Shown in pieces: positions 41,956 through 50,993 of a stretch of 64,000 nt of DNA (its first letter is position 1; every line of letters begins with the position of its first letter). Under the pieces are notes generated by a model. That model did no database searches. It saw only the letters and a program-made list of their open reading frames with translations, and had not been told where the DNA came from. The position numbers were made by a program, and so were the translations under genes. Source of the stretch: Streptomyces tendae (lineage in GTDB: Bacteria > Actinomycetota > Actinomycetes > Streptomycetales > Streptomycetaceae). Location of the stretch: NCBI RefSeq assembly GCF_014650435.1, contig NZ_BMUY01000001.1, forward strand, positions 124,001 through 188,000, read 5' to 3'.

Positions 41956-42426
41956 CTAGTGGACGCAGAACTCGTTCCCCTCGGGATCCGTCATCACCAC
42001 CCACTCCCCGCCCGCCTCCTCAACCTGCCGCTGCACACTCGCCCCCAGTGCCTCGAGCCGGGCGACCTCCTCCTGCCGCCGGCCGTCCGCGGCGTGCACG
42101 TCGAGGTGGACCCGGTTCTTGACGGTCTTGGTCTCCGGTACGCGCTGGAACAGCAGCCGTCGCCCCAGCCCGGTGCCGCTCTCCTCCTGGAAGGGGTCGT
42201 CGGGGTGGCGTACGGCGGCCAGGTCCCGCCAGGCGCGGCGGCCGTGGGACTCGACGGTCAGCTCCGTCGGCACCGCCCCGAAACCCAGCAGCTTCTCGAT
42301 GAGCGCGCTGTTGTCCTCCACCTCGTAGTGGAGGGCCGCGGCCCAGAAGTCCGCCTGCGCGTGCGGGGCGGCCGCGTCGATGACGATCTTGAAGTGCAGG
42401 GGTGCGGGTCTTGAGGTCGCTGTCAT
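41956..42426 (-). CDS. VOC/glyoxalase-like protein
   Basis: A 156-residue protein of the vicinal-oxygen-chelate fold (Glyoxalase_6 type) with FKIVIDAAAPHAQADFWAAAL at the start, RVHLDVHAADGRRQEEVARLEALGA in the second half and VVMTDPEGNEFCVH at the end. In this family the last block usually holds a metal-ligand Glu. The substrate is unknown; the fold includes drug-resistance and dioxygenase enzymes. It is divergent from a CGNR regulator-like gene across only 21 bp; transcripts of both are probably leaderless. Confidence 0.87.
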   Translation of the reverse strand: MTATSRPAPLHFKIVIDAAAPHAQADFWAAALHYEVEDNSALIEKLLGFGAVPTELTVESHGRRAWRDLAAVRHPDDPFQEESGTGLGRRLLFQRVPETKTVKNRVHLDVHAADGRRQEEVARLEALGASVQRQVEEAGGEWVVMTDPEGNEFCVH

Positions 42427-42462
42427 GTAACCACTTATACTGGTTACATGACCGAGCGGACA
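42411..42462. promoter_or_regulatory. Overlapping divergent leaderless promoters in a palindrome
   Basis: The 21-bp space between two divergent ATGs is the heart of a 10-bp perfect inverted repeat, CATGTAACCA (42424-42433) and TGGTTACATG (42441-42450), separated by 7 bp and including both start codons. Plus strand: TTGAGG (42411-42416) and TATACT (42436-42441), 6 bp before ATG 42448. Minus strand: TATAAG (42439-42434), 7 bp before ATG 42426. The two -10 elements overlap, and neither gene has a ribosome site. Confidence 0.75.
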
Positions 42463-43110
42463 GCGGAATCGCCGGAATCGCGGAGGTCGCGGGAATCGCC
42501 GAAGCCGGTCCCGGGCCGCCCTCCCGGACTGACGCTGGTGTCGTCCCAGGGGAAGGCGTACCGCTTCGACCCGGGCGCGCTCTGCCTCGAACTGCTGACG
42601 ACGGGAGGGCCGGGCGACTTCGCGCACTGGGAGGTGCTGCACGAGCCCGCAGATCTGGTGACCTGGGTCGACCGCAGCCGGCTGCCGGGCGGGCTCGACC
42701 TGTCGGTGGACCGGACGGACGTGGCACGGGCCAGGGCCCTGCGCGACGCCCTCTTCCTCCTCGCCGCCGACCGCGCCCACGGCAGGCCGCTCCGCCCCGC
42801 CCACCTGGACGTCGTCAACGCCGCCGCGGCCGTGCCCCCGCTCGCCACCCGCCTCGAACCGGACGGCAGGCGCGCTTGGGCTCCGGGTGCCACCGGACCC
42901 GGGCTGCTGTCGACGGTGGCGCGCGACGCGATCGAGCTGTTCACCGGCCCCTACGCGGACCGCATCCGCGAGTGCGGCGCGCACAACTGCTTCCTGCTGT
43001 TCGTCGACACCTCACGCCCCGGACGCCGCCGCTGGTGCGCGATGGAACACTGCGGCAACCGGGAGAAGGTCCGTGCCCACCGCGCCCGGCAGACACCGGA
43101 CGAGCGCTGA
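42448..43110 (+). CDS. CGNR zinc-finger protein (ABATE domain)
   Basis: A 220-residue protein. Residues of about 45-170 are the ABATE domain (ALCLELLTTGG, RARALRDALFLLAA); the C-terminal CGNR zinc finger is IRECGAHNCFLLFVDTS followed by RRRWCAMEHCGNREKVRAHR, with four Cys. Members are thought to be DNA-binding or stress-linked regulators; their targets are mostly unknown. Here it may bind the shared palindromic promoter and regulate itself and the VOC gene. ATG 42448 lies inside that palindrome. Confidence 0.9.
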   Translation: MTERTAESPESRRSRESPKPVPGRPPGLTLVSSQGKAYRFDPGALCLELLTTGGPGDFAHWEVLHEPADLVTWVDRSRLPGGLDLSVDRTDVARARALRDALFLLAADRAHGRPLRPAHLDVVNAAAAVPPLATRLEPDGRRAWAPGATGPGLLSTVARDAIELFTGPYADRIRECGAHNCFLLFVDTSRPGRRRWCAMEHCGNREKVRAHRARQTPDER

Positions 43111-43139
43111 CCCGGCCGGCGCTCAGGCGGTGGGTGCCG

Positions 43140-44195
43140 TTACGGCTGCCCCGCCCCGGCGCCCTGCTGCTGCCGGGGCGCGTCGCCGGAACCCGGCTCC
43201 GGAGTCCCGGAGGCCACGACCCCCGGCTTGCGCGGAGCGGTTTCCCCCTTGACCGGCGGCACGCCCGCGCCCGCCCGGTCCAACTGCTCCCGCAGTGCTC
43301 GCGCGCTCCGGTGGGCCGTGCGCAACGCGTCCCAGGTGAGCAGCGTCAGCGCCAGCCAGACCAGCCCGAAGCCCGCCCAGCGCTCGGGCGGCATGGCCTC
43401 GCCGAAGTAGAGGACGCCGAGCAGGAACTGGAAGACCGGCGCCAGGTACTGCAGCAGCCCCAGCGTGGACAGCGGCACGCGGATCGCCGCCGCGCCGAAG
43501 CAGACCAGCGGGATCGCCGTGACGATGCCGGTCGCGGCGAGCAGGGCCGAGTGTCCGAGGCCCTCGGTGGTGAAGGTCGAATCGCCCTGGGTGCCCAGCC
43601 ACAGCAGATAGCCGAGCGCCGGCAGGAACTGGATCGCCGTCTCCGCGGCCAGCGACTCGACGCCACCGAGGTTGACCTTCTTCTTCACCAGTCCGTACGT
43701 GGCGAAGGAGAAGGCCAGGCACAGCGAGATCCACGGCGGCTGGCCGTAGCCGATGGCGAGAACCAGCACGGCCGCGAAGCCGGTGCCGACCGCCGCCCAC
43801 TGCGCGGGCCGCAGCCGCTCCTTGAGCAGCAGCACACCCATCGCGATGGTGACCAGCGGGTTGATGAAGTACCCGAGCGAGGCCTCGACGACGTGGCCGC
43901 TGTTCACGGCCCAGATGTAGACGCCCCAGTTGATGGTGATGACCGCCGCGGCGACGGTGACCAGGGCGAGTCTGCGCGGCTGCCGCAGCAGCTCACCGGC
44001 CCAGGCCCAGCGCCGTACGAAGAGCAGGGCGACCGCGACGAAGGCGAGGGACCACACCATCCGGTGGGCGAGGATCTCCCCGGCCCCGGCGGGCTTGAGC
44101 AGCGGCCAGAACAGGGGGACGAGGCCCCACATCCCGTATGCCGCGAAGCCGTTCAGCAGGCCTATGCGCTGATCACTCCTGGACGACCCGGCCAC
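43140..44195 (-). CDS. rarD: EamA/RarD-type transporter
   Basis: 351 residues with ten predicted membrane helices in two EamA halves. The opening QRIGLLNGFAAYGMWGLVPLFW, the WGVYIWAVNSGHVVEASLGYFINPL helix pair and the PPWISLCLAFSFATYGLVKK segment are typical of RarD (chloramphenicol-sensitivity protein) permeases. The transported compound is unknown. The start is GTG 44195, with a strong AAGGAGGTG 3 bp upstream of it, rather than the longer reading. The last 60 residues are a Pro/Gly/Gln-rich cytoplasmic tail. Confidence 0.92.
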   Translation of the reverse strand: MAGSSRSDQRIGLLNGFAAYGMWGLVPLFWPLLKPAGAGEILAHRMVWSLAFVAVALLFVRRWAWAGELLRQPRRLALVTVAAAVITINWGVYIWAVNSGHVVEASLGYFINPLVTIAMGVLLLKERLRPAQWAAVGTGFAAVLVLAIGYGQPPWISLCLAFSFATYGLVKKKVNLGGVESLAAETAIQFLPALGYLLWLGTQGDSTFTTEGLGHSALLAATGIVTAIPLVCFGAAAIRVPLSTLGLLQYLAPVFQFLLGVLYFGEAMPPERWAGFGLVWLALTLLTWDALRTAHRSARALREQLDRAGAGVPPVKGETAPRKPGVVASGTPEPGSGDAPRQQQGAGAGQP

Positions 44196-44269
44196 GGGCA
44201 CCTCCTTCTCGCACACGGCATGCCGGGGACGGGGAGGCATGCCAGGACGAAGGTAGCGCTGCACCCGCC

Positions 44270-44309
44270 CGCCTGTCATGCCCGTATCGCCATACGGTCA
44301 TGACAGGCG
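44270..44309 (-). terminator. Long hairpin terminator after the NmrA-type gene
   Basis: Arms 44270-44287 and 44292-44309 pair over 18 bp with a single mismatch and a 4-base loop (CGCC). It lies 22 bp past the minus-strand reductase stop, and separates that gene from rarD. Confidence 0.8.
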
Positions 44310-44331
44310 AGGTGTGCGAGGAGAGCGGAGG

Positions 44332-45186
44332 TCAGCCCTTGAGTGCGGTGGCGACGGCCTCCGCGAGCGGCGTCGTCGGGCGGCCGGCCAGCCGGGACAG
44401 GTCGCCGGTGGAGACGACCAGCTCGCCCTTGGCGATGGCGGCGTCCACGCCCGCGAAGACGTCCGCGAGCGGTCCGGGCACCCCGGCGCCGGTCAGGATG
44501 GCGGTGTAGTCCTCGACGGAGACGGGGTTGTAGGCGATCTCCCTGCCCGTCTGCCGGCTCAGCTCGGCGGCGTACTCGGCGAAGCCCCACGCCTCGTCGC
44601 CGCCCAGCTCGTACGCCGTGTTCTCGTGGCCCTCACCGGTCAGTACGGCGACGGCGGCGGCCGCGTAGTCGGCGCGGGAGGCGGACGAGATCCGGCCCTC
44701 GCCGGCCGCCTGCACGACGGCGCCGTGCTCCAGGACCGGGGCGAGCTGCTCGGTGTAGTTCTCGTGGTACCAGCCGTTGCGCAGCAGCACGTACGGCACG
44801 CCCGAGCCGACCAGCACCTCCTCGGTGGCCCGGTGGTCGTCGGCGAGCGCGGCCTTCAGGCTGCTGGGGGCGCTGGTGTAGGCGAGCAGCGCGACACCGG
44901 CCTTCTTCGCCGCGTCGATGACGATCGTGTGCTGCCGCACGCGGCCCTTGTCGAACTCGTTGCCGGAGATCAGCAGGACACGGTCGCCGGCCGCGAACAG
45001 GTCGTCGAAGGTCTCGGGCGAGTTGTAGTCGGCGACCGCGAGCCGTACGCCCCGGGCGGCCAGGTCGGCGGCCTTGTCGCGGTCCCGGACGACGGCGGTG
45101 ACCTGGTCGGCCGGCACCTTCTCCAGCAGTTGCCGCACGACGTGGCGGCCGAGGTGTCCGGTGGCTCCGGTGACGACGATGCTCAT
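44332..45186 (-). CDS. NmrA-like NAD(P)-dependent reductase (QorB type)
   Basis: A 284-residue atypical short-chain dehydrogenase. The N-terminal nucleotide motif is VVTGATGHLGRHVV; LLRNGWYHENYTEQL and YELGGDEAWGFAEYAAELS match the quinone-oxidoreductase QorB (YtfG) group, which acts on quinones with NADPH. AGGAG lies 9 bp before the ATG. Upstream repeats suggest a redox-responsive HxlR-type regulator, but no such gene is adjacent. Confidence 0.88.
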   Translation of the reverse strand: MSIVVTGATGHLGRHVVRQLLEKVPADQVTAVVRDRDKAADLAARGVRLAVADYNSPETFDDLFAAGDRVLLISGNEFDKGRVRQHTIVIDAAKKAGVALLAYTSAPSSLKAALADDHRATEEVLVGSGVPYVLLRNGWYHENYTEQLAPVLEHGAVVQAAGEGRISSASRADYAAAAVAVLTGEGHENTAYELGGDEAWGFAEYAAELSRQTGREIAYNPVSVEDYTAILTGAGVPGPLADVFAGVDAAIAKGELVVSTGDLSRLAGRPTTPLAEAVATALKG

Positions 45187-45214
45187 GGCTTCAGTGCTCC
45201 TAGTGGGGGTGCGT

Positions 45215-45292
45215 TGTTACTAACCCTAGGAGCTGCGCTATCTGAAGGAAAGTGCCCACTTCAAAGTAAGGTACGCACTTGTGGGTAAGGAA
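45215..45292 (-). promoter_or_regulatory. Promoter and palindromic sites upstream of the NmrA-type gene
   Basis: AAGTG-CC-CACTT (45250-45261) is a perfect 5-bp-arm palindrome. The half-site GCACTT recurs at 45275-45280, and TAACC words occur near 45220. On the minus strand TTGAAG (45267-45262) and GATAGC-like sequence downstream could form the promoter. The layout suits an HxlR/MarR-type repressor. Confidence 0.4.
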
Positions 45293-45321
45293 AGGGCCCG
45301 GACGATCCCCGTCCGGGCCCT
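45293..45321 (-). terminator. Perfect 12-bp hairpin terminator after korB
   Basis: Arms AGGGCCCGGACG (45293-45304) and CGTCCGGGCCCT (45310-45321) with a 5-base loop, starting 24 bp past the korB stop. Confidence 0.85.
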
Positions 45322-45344
45322 CGTGTGCCGTGCACGGCGGCCGG

Positions 45345-46395
<1,051 letters not shown>

Positions 46396-46403
<8 letters not shown>

Positions 46404-48333
46404 CGATGGCCTCCTTCAGGACCGTGGCGAGCTGTTCCGCCTTGAACGGCATGCCGTTGACCTGGTTGTACGACTGGGCGTCGACCAGGTACTTCGCCCG
46501 GATCAGGGTGGCGAGCTGGCCGAGGTTCATCTCCGGGACCACCACCTTGTCGTAGCGGCCCAGGATGTCGCCGAGGTTGGCCGGGAAGGGGTTGAGGTGG
46601 CGCAGGTGGGCCTGGGCGACCCGGCCGCCCTCCTTGCGGATCCGCCGCACGGCGGCGGTGATCGGCCCGTACGTCGAGCCCCAGCCCAGCACCAGCGTCC
46701 GCGCGCCGTCCGGGTCGTCGACGTCCAGGTCGGGGACCTCGATGCCGTCGACCTTGGCCTGACGGGTGCGGACCATGAAGTCGTGGTTGGCCGGGTCGTA
46801 GGAGATGTTCCCGGTGCCGTCCTGCTTCTCGATGCCGCCGATCCGGTGTTCCAGACCCGGCGTGCCCGGCACCGCCCACGGGCGGGCCAGGGTGTGCGGA
46901 TCGCGCTGGTAGGGCCAGAACACCTCGGTGCCGTCGTCCAGCGTGTGGTTCGGGCCCTGCGCGAACCGCACCGCCAGGTCGGGCAGTTCGTCCGGCTCGG
47001 GGATCCGCCAGGGTTCGGAGCCGTTGGCCAGGTAGCCGTCGGACAGCAGGAACACCGGAGTCCGGTACGTCACCGCGATCCGCGCCGCCTCCAGAGCGGC
47101 CTCGAAGCAGTCGGCCGGGGTGCGCGGGGCGACCACCGGGACCGGCGCCTCGCCGTTGCGCCCGTACATCGCCTGCAGCAGGTCGGCCTGCTCCGTCTTG
47201 GTCGGCAGACCCGTCGACGGGCCGCCCCGCTGGATGTCCACCACCAGCAGCGGCAGCTCCAACGACACCGCCAGCCCGATCGTCTCGCTCTTGAGCGCCA
47301 CCCCCGGACCCGACGTCGTCGTCACCGCCAGCGACCCGCCGAAGGCAGCACCCAGCGCCGCACCGATCCCCGCGATCTCGTCCTCCGCCTGGAAGGTGCG
47401 CACGCCGAAGTTCTTGTGCCGGGACAGCTCGTGCAGGATGTCGGAGGCCGGGGTGATCGGGTACGAGCCCAGGAACAGCGGCAGGTCCGTCTGCCGGGAC
47501 GCGGCGATCAGGCCGTAGGCCAGCGCCAGGTTCCCGGAGATGTTGCGGTAGGTGCCGGGCGGGAACGCCGCCGCCGCCGGCGCCACCTCGTAGGAGACGG
47601 CGAAGTCCTCCGTGGTCTCCCCGAAGTTCCAGCCCGCGCGGTAGGCCGCGATGTTGGCGGCGGCGATCTCCGGCTTCTTCGCGAACTTCGACCGCAGGAA
47701 CTTCTCCGTGCCCTCGGTGGGCCGGTGGTACATCCACGACAGCAGCCCGAGCGCGAACATGTTCTTGCTGCGCTCGGCCTCCTTGCGGCTGAGGTCGAAC
47801 TCCTTGAGCGCCTCGACGGTCAGCGTCGTCAACGGCACCGGATGCAGGTGGTACCCGTCGAGGGAGCCGTCCTCCAGCGGCGAGGTGTCGTAGCCGACCT
47901 TCTGCATCGCCCGCCGGGTGAACTCGTCCGTGTTCACGATGATCTCCGCGCCGCGCGGCAGATCACCCACGTTCGCCTTCAGCGCGGCCGGGTTCATCGC
48001 CACCAGCACGTTGGGGGCGTCGCCCGGCGTGAGGATGTCGTGGTCGGCGAAGTGCAGCTGGAAGGAGGAGACGCCCGGCAGGGTGCCGGCGGGTGCCCGG
48101 ATCTCGGCCGGGAAGTTCGGCAACGTCGACAGATCGTTGCCGAACGACGCCGTCTCCGAGGTGAAACGGTCGCCGGTGAGCTGCATCCCGTCGCCCGAGT
48201 CCCCCGCGAACCTGATGATCACTCGGTCCAGCCGGCGGACGTCCTTCGCCCCGACCGGTTTGCGCTGCGCTCCCACGACGGTCTCGTCGGTACCGTCGGC
48301 CTGCTCCGCTGGGCTGCTGACCTGGCTGGTCAC
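46396..48333 (-). CDS. korA: 2-oxoacid:ferredoxin oxidoreductase, fused gamma-alpha subunit
   Basis: 645 residues. An N-terminal gamma domain (about 36-220, RFAGDSGDGMQLTGDRF, LPNFPAEIRAPAGT) is fused to the alpha pyrimidine-binding domain (about 260-480, LGSYPITPASDILHELSRHK, AEDEIAGIGAALGAAFGG, VDIQRGGPSTGLPTKTEQ) and a C-terminal domain (LRHLNPFPANLGDIL). This is the usual actinobacterial KorA layout. GTG start with GGGAGG upstream. With korB it gives a low-potential electron source next to the NADH-module-less nuo operon. Confidence 0.94.
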
Positions 48334-48394
48334 TTACTGGACCTCCCTAGGGACGGCTGTCCGGGGACTGGTCTCCCACCGACCGTCCCAGGAT

Positions 48395-48423
48395 CAACCC
48401 TACGTCCGCGTGCCGTGACTTCC
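48395..48423 (-). promoter_or_regulatory. SigR-like promoter upstream of korAB
   Basis: On the minus strand GGAAGT (48423-48418), a 19-bp spacer and GTTG (48398-48395) resemble the SigR thiol-stress promoter pattern GGGAAT-N18/19-GTTG. One position of the -35 deviates. The leader would be about 55 nt. Confidence 0.35.
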
Positions 48424-48465
48424 GGTGGACATTCGCATGATGGACACGACTTCGAGACGGCCCAC

Positions 48466-48485
48466 AGCCCTTGAATCCCAGGGCT
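48466..48485. terminator. Hairpin downstream of the response regulator gene
   Basis: AGCCCT-8-AGGGCT, a perfect 6-bp stem, 120 bp past the minus-strand response-regulator stop and before the korA promoter. Probable terminator; the rest of 48486-48604 shows nothing. Confidence 0.4.
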
Positions 48486-48604
48486 TTCCCGCCCCCCGGC
48501 ACCGACGGGGACACACCTCGCCCGTCCTCCGGTTTCTCATTCGTCCGGATGAGCGGCCGCGTTGCCGAGCCCGGCCGGTGCTTCCGAGGCGTGAGCACCT
48601 GATG

Positions 48605-49276
48605 TCAGGAATTGAGATAGGTGAGCACGGCGAGCACCCTGCGGTGATCACCGTCGCTCGGGGACAGGCCCAGCTTCATGAAGATGTTGCTGACGTGCTT
48701 CTCGACGGCCCCGTCGCTCACGACGAGCTGCCGGGCGATCGCCGAGTTCGTCCGGCCCTCGGCCATCAGCCCCAGCACCTCCCGCTCACGCGGGGTGAGT
48801 CCCGCCAGCACGTCCTGCTTGCGGCTGCGCCCGAGCAACTGCGCGACCACCTCCGGGTCCAGCGCCGTACCGCCCTGCGCCACGCGCACCACCGCGTCCA
48901 CGAACTCCCGGACCTCGGCCACCCGGTCCTTGAGCAGATAGCCGACGCCCCGGCTGGAACCGGCCAGCAGCTCCGTCGCGTAGCGCTCCTCCACGTACTG
49001 GGACAGCACCAGCACACCGAGATCCGGATGCGCCTTGCGCAGCCGCACCGAGGCCCGCACCCCCTCGTCGGTGTGCGTCGGCGGCATCCGCACGTCCGCC
49101 ACCACGACGTCCGGCAGCTCGCCCTGGGCGTCCAGCTCGGTGATCGTCTTGACCAGCGCCTCACCGTCGCCGACACCGGCCACGACCTCGTGCCCGCGGT
49201 CGGTCAGCAACCGGGTCAGCCCCTCTCGGAGCAGCACTGAATCCTCGGCGATGACCACCCGCACCCTGTCCTCCAC
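48605..49276 (-). CDS. NarL/LuxR-type response regulator
   Basis: 223 residues: receiver domain (1-125; acidic pair ED at 11-12, phospho-acceptor Asp 61 in VVVADVRMPP, Lys in YLLKDRV) and a C-terminal LuxR helix-turn-helix (about 159-205, LTPREREVLGLMAEGRTNSAIA). GTG start. It follows two tandem histidine kinases on the same strand and would receive phosphate from one or both. The stimulus is unknown. Confidence 0.92.
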   Translation of the reverse strand: MEDRVRVVIAEDSVLLREGLTRLLTDRGHEVVAGVGDGEALVKTITELDAQGELPDVVVADVRMPPTHTDEGVRASVRLRKAHPDLGVLVLSQYVEERYATELLAGSSRGVGYLLKDRVAEVREFVDAVVRVAQGGTALDPEVVAQLLGRSRKQDVLAGLTPREREVLGLMAEGRTNSAIARQLVVSDGAVEKHVSNIFMKLGLSPSDGDHRRVLAVLTYLNS

Positions 49277-49502
49277 GATCCTCGGCCCCCCACAGCCCGT
49301 GCACCCTCACGGCCCGCGCGGCCCACGCCGCGTCCACGAACCGTCCGTGCGACGGGTCCAGCATCCCAGCATCCGGGGCCGGACGCGCACGGGCAACGGG
49401 AAGAGAACGGGAAGTCCCGGGTGTCAGTCCGGCTCCGGCCGCTCGACGGCCGGTTCTCGATCACACCCACGCGGCCACCGGCGGGCCGGATGCCGTGCGG
49501 AA

Positions 49503-50870
49503 TCAGCCGGTGACCGGCTCGTTCCGCCACGGCAGCTCCGCCGTGATCCGCGTCGGCCCTCCGGCGGGGGAGTCCACCACGAGGATCCCGTCCACCGCGT
49601 CGAGCCGCTCCGCCAGACCGGCCAGCCCGGACCCGGCCGACGTCTGCGCGCCGCCCACACCGTTGTCGACGACCTGGAGCATCAGCCGGTTCTCCACCCG
49701 CCACACCTCCACGGCGGCCGACGTGGCCCTCGAGTGCTTGCTGATGTTCTGGAGCAGCTCCGAGACGGTGAAGTAGGCGATGCCCTCGATGGCCGACGCC
49801 GGCCGCTCCGCCAGGTCGACCTCCACCCGCACCGGCACGGTGCAGCGGGAGGCGACCGAGGAGAGCGCCGCGTCCAGGCCGCGGTCGGTCAGTACCGCGG
49901 GGTGGATGCCCCGAGCCAGGTCCCGCAGCTCCTGGAGAGCCGTCTTCACCTCGCCGTGCGCCTCGTCCACCATGACGGCCGCGGCGCGCGGGTCCTCCTT
50001 CAGCTTCTCCTTGGCCAGGCCCAGGTCCATGGCGAGGTTGACCAGGCGGGCCTGTGCCCCGTCGTGCAGGTCGCGCTCGATGCGCCGCAGGTCGGCGGCG
50101 GCCGTGTCGACCACGACCCCACGGTCCGACTCCAGCTCCACGACCCGCGTCGCCAGCCGCGACGGTCCGAGCAGCCCGTGCACCATGACCCGGTCCACCA
50201 TGGTCAGCGCCCGCACCAGCCACGGCGTGGCCAGCGTGAACAGCAGTCCGACCAGCGCGGTCACGGCGATCTCGAAGGGGTTGTCCAGGTAGACCCGGTG
50301 CGTCTCGTCGCCGTACAGCTGGAGCCCGTCCTGACCGGCGTACATCGGGAACACCCAGAACCACAGCGGGTACGTCAGCATCGCCCACCCGATCGCCCAG
50401 ACGGTCAGGGAGACGACGAACGAGAACACGGCCCACGGGAACTGCAGCATCGCGTACAGCAGGCTCCGCCAGGAGACGCCGCTCTTGAGTACGGCTCCCA
50501 TCCAGCCCATCGCGCCCTGCTTCTTCAGCCGCAGCGGCTCCGGGTCGGACACCCGCAGGCCCAGCAGGACACGCGCCCGCGCCCGCTCCATCGCGCCGAA
50601 GCCCCTGCACCCGGCGAGCGCCGCCGCCAGCACCGGCACCCCCAGGAACGTCACCAGCAGGCCCGCCCCCAGCGACACCATCGTCACGGCGTACGTGAAG
50701 AGCAGGATGCCGATCGGCAGACCCAGCAGGACATAGCCGAACTCGCGCCAGCTGCGCGCCTCGAACGGTGCCCGCAGTCCCGCCGGCAGCCGGTGGCGCC
50801 GTGCTCCGGTGTCCCCGGGGAAGCCGGACCCGCTCCCGAGCCCGTAACCCTGTCCGTATTCCGTGGCCAT
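49503..50870 (-). CDS. Sensor histidine kinase 1 (HisKA_3, paralogue of the next)
   Basis: 455 residues. An N-terminal membrane sensor of four or so helices (about 45-230) precedes the HisKA_3 box RRIERDLHDGAQARLVNLAM (phospho-His in LHDG) and the HATPase domain ([32 protein letters not shown]). It lacks a distinct ligand domain. It is 124 bp downstream of its paralogue. Two long blocks are identical at DNA level with kinase 2 (49831-49892 and 50028-50120). Confidence 0.92.
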   Translation of the reverse strand: MATEYGQGYGLGSGSGFPGDTGARRHRLPAGLRAPFEARSWREFGYVLLGLPIGILLFTYAVTMVSLGAGLLVTFLGVPVLAAALAGCRGFGAMERARARVLLGLRVSDPEPLRLKKQGAMGWMGAVLKSGVSWRSLLYAMLQFPWAVFSFVVSLTVWAIGWAMLTYPLWFWVFPMYAGQDGLQLYGDETHRVYLDNPFEIAVTALVGLLFTLATPWLVRALTMVDRVMVHGLLGPSRLATRVVELESDRGVVVDTAAADLRRIERDLHDGAQARLVNLAMDLGLAKEKLKEDPRAAAVMVDEAHGEVKTALQELRDLARGIHPAVLTDRGLDAALSSVASRCTVPVRVEVDLAERPASAIEGIAYFTVSELLQNISKHSRATSAAVEVWRVENRLMLQVVDNGVGGAQTSAGSGLAGLAERLDAVDGILVVDSPAGGPTRITAELPWRNEPVTG

Positions 50871-50993
50871 CGGTGCCGTCCTTCTCCTCGTCGTCTGCGG
50901 CTGCGCTGTCGTACCTCCAGCCTCCTCGGCCGGACCGCCACGGCCAATGGAGCCCGTCGGCGTCTGGGGAGGGGGGTTTTCCCTACCTCGTCG

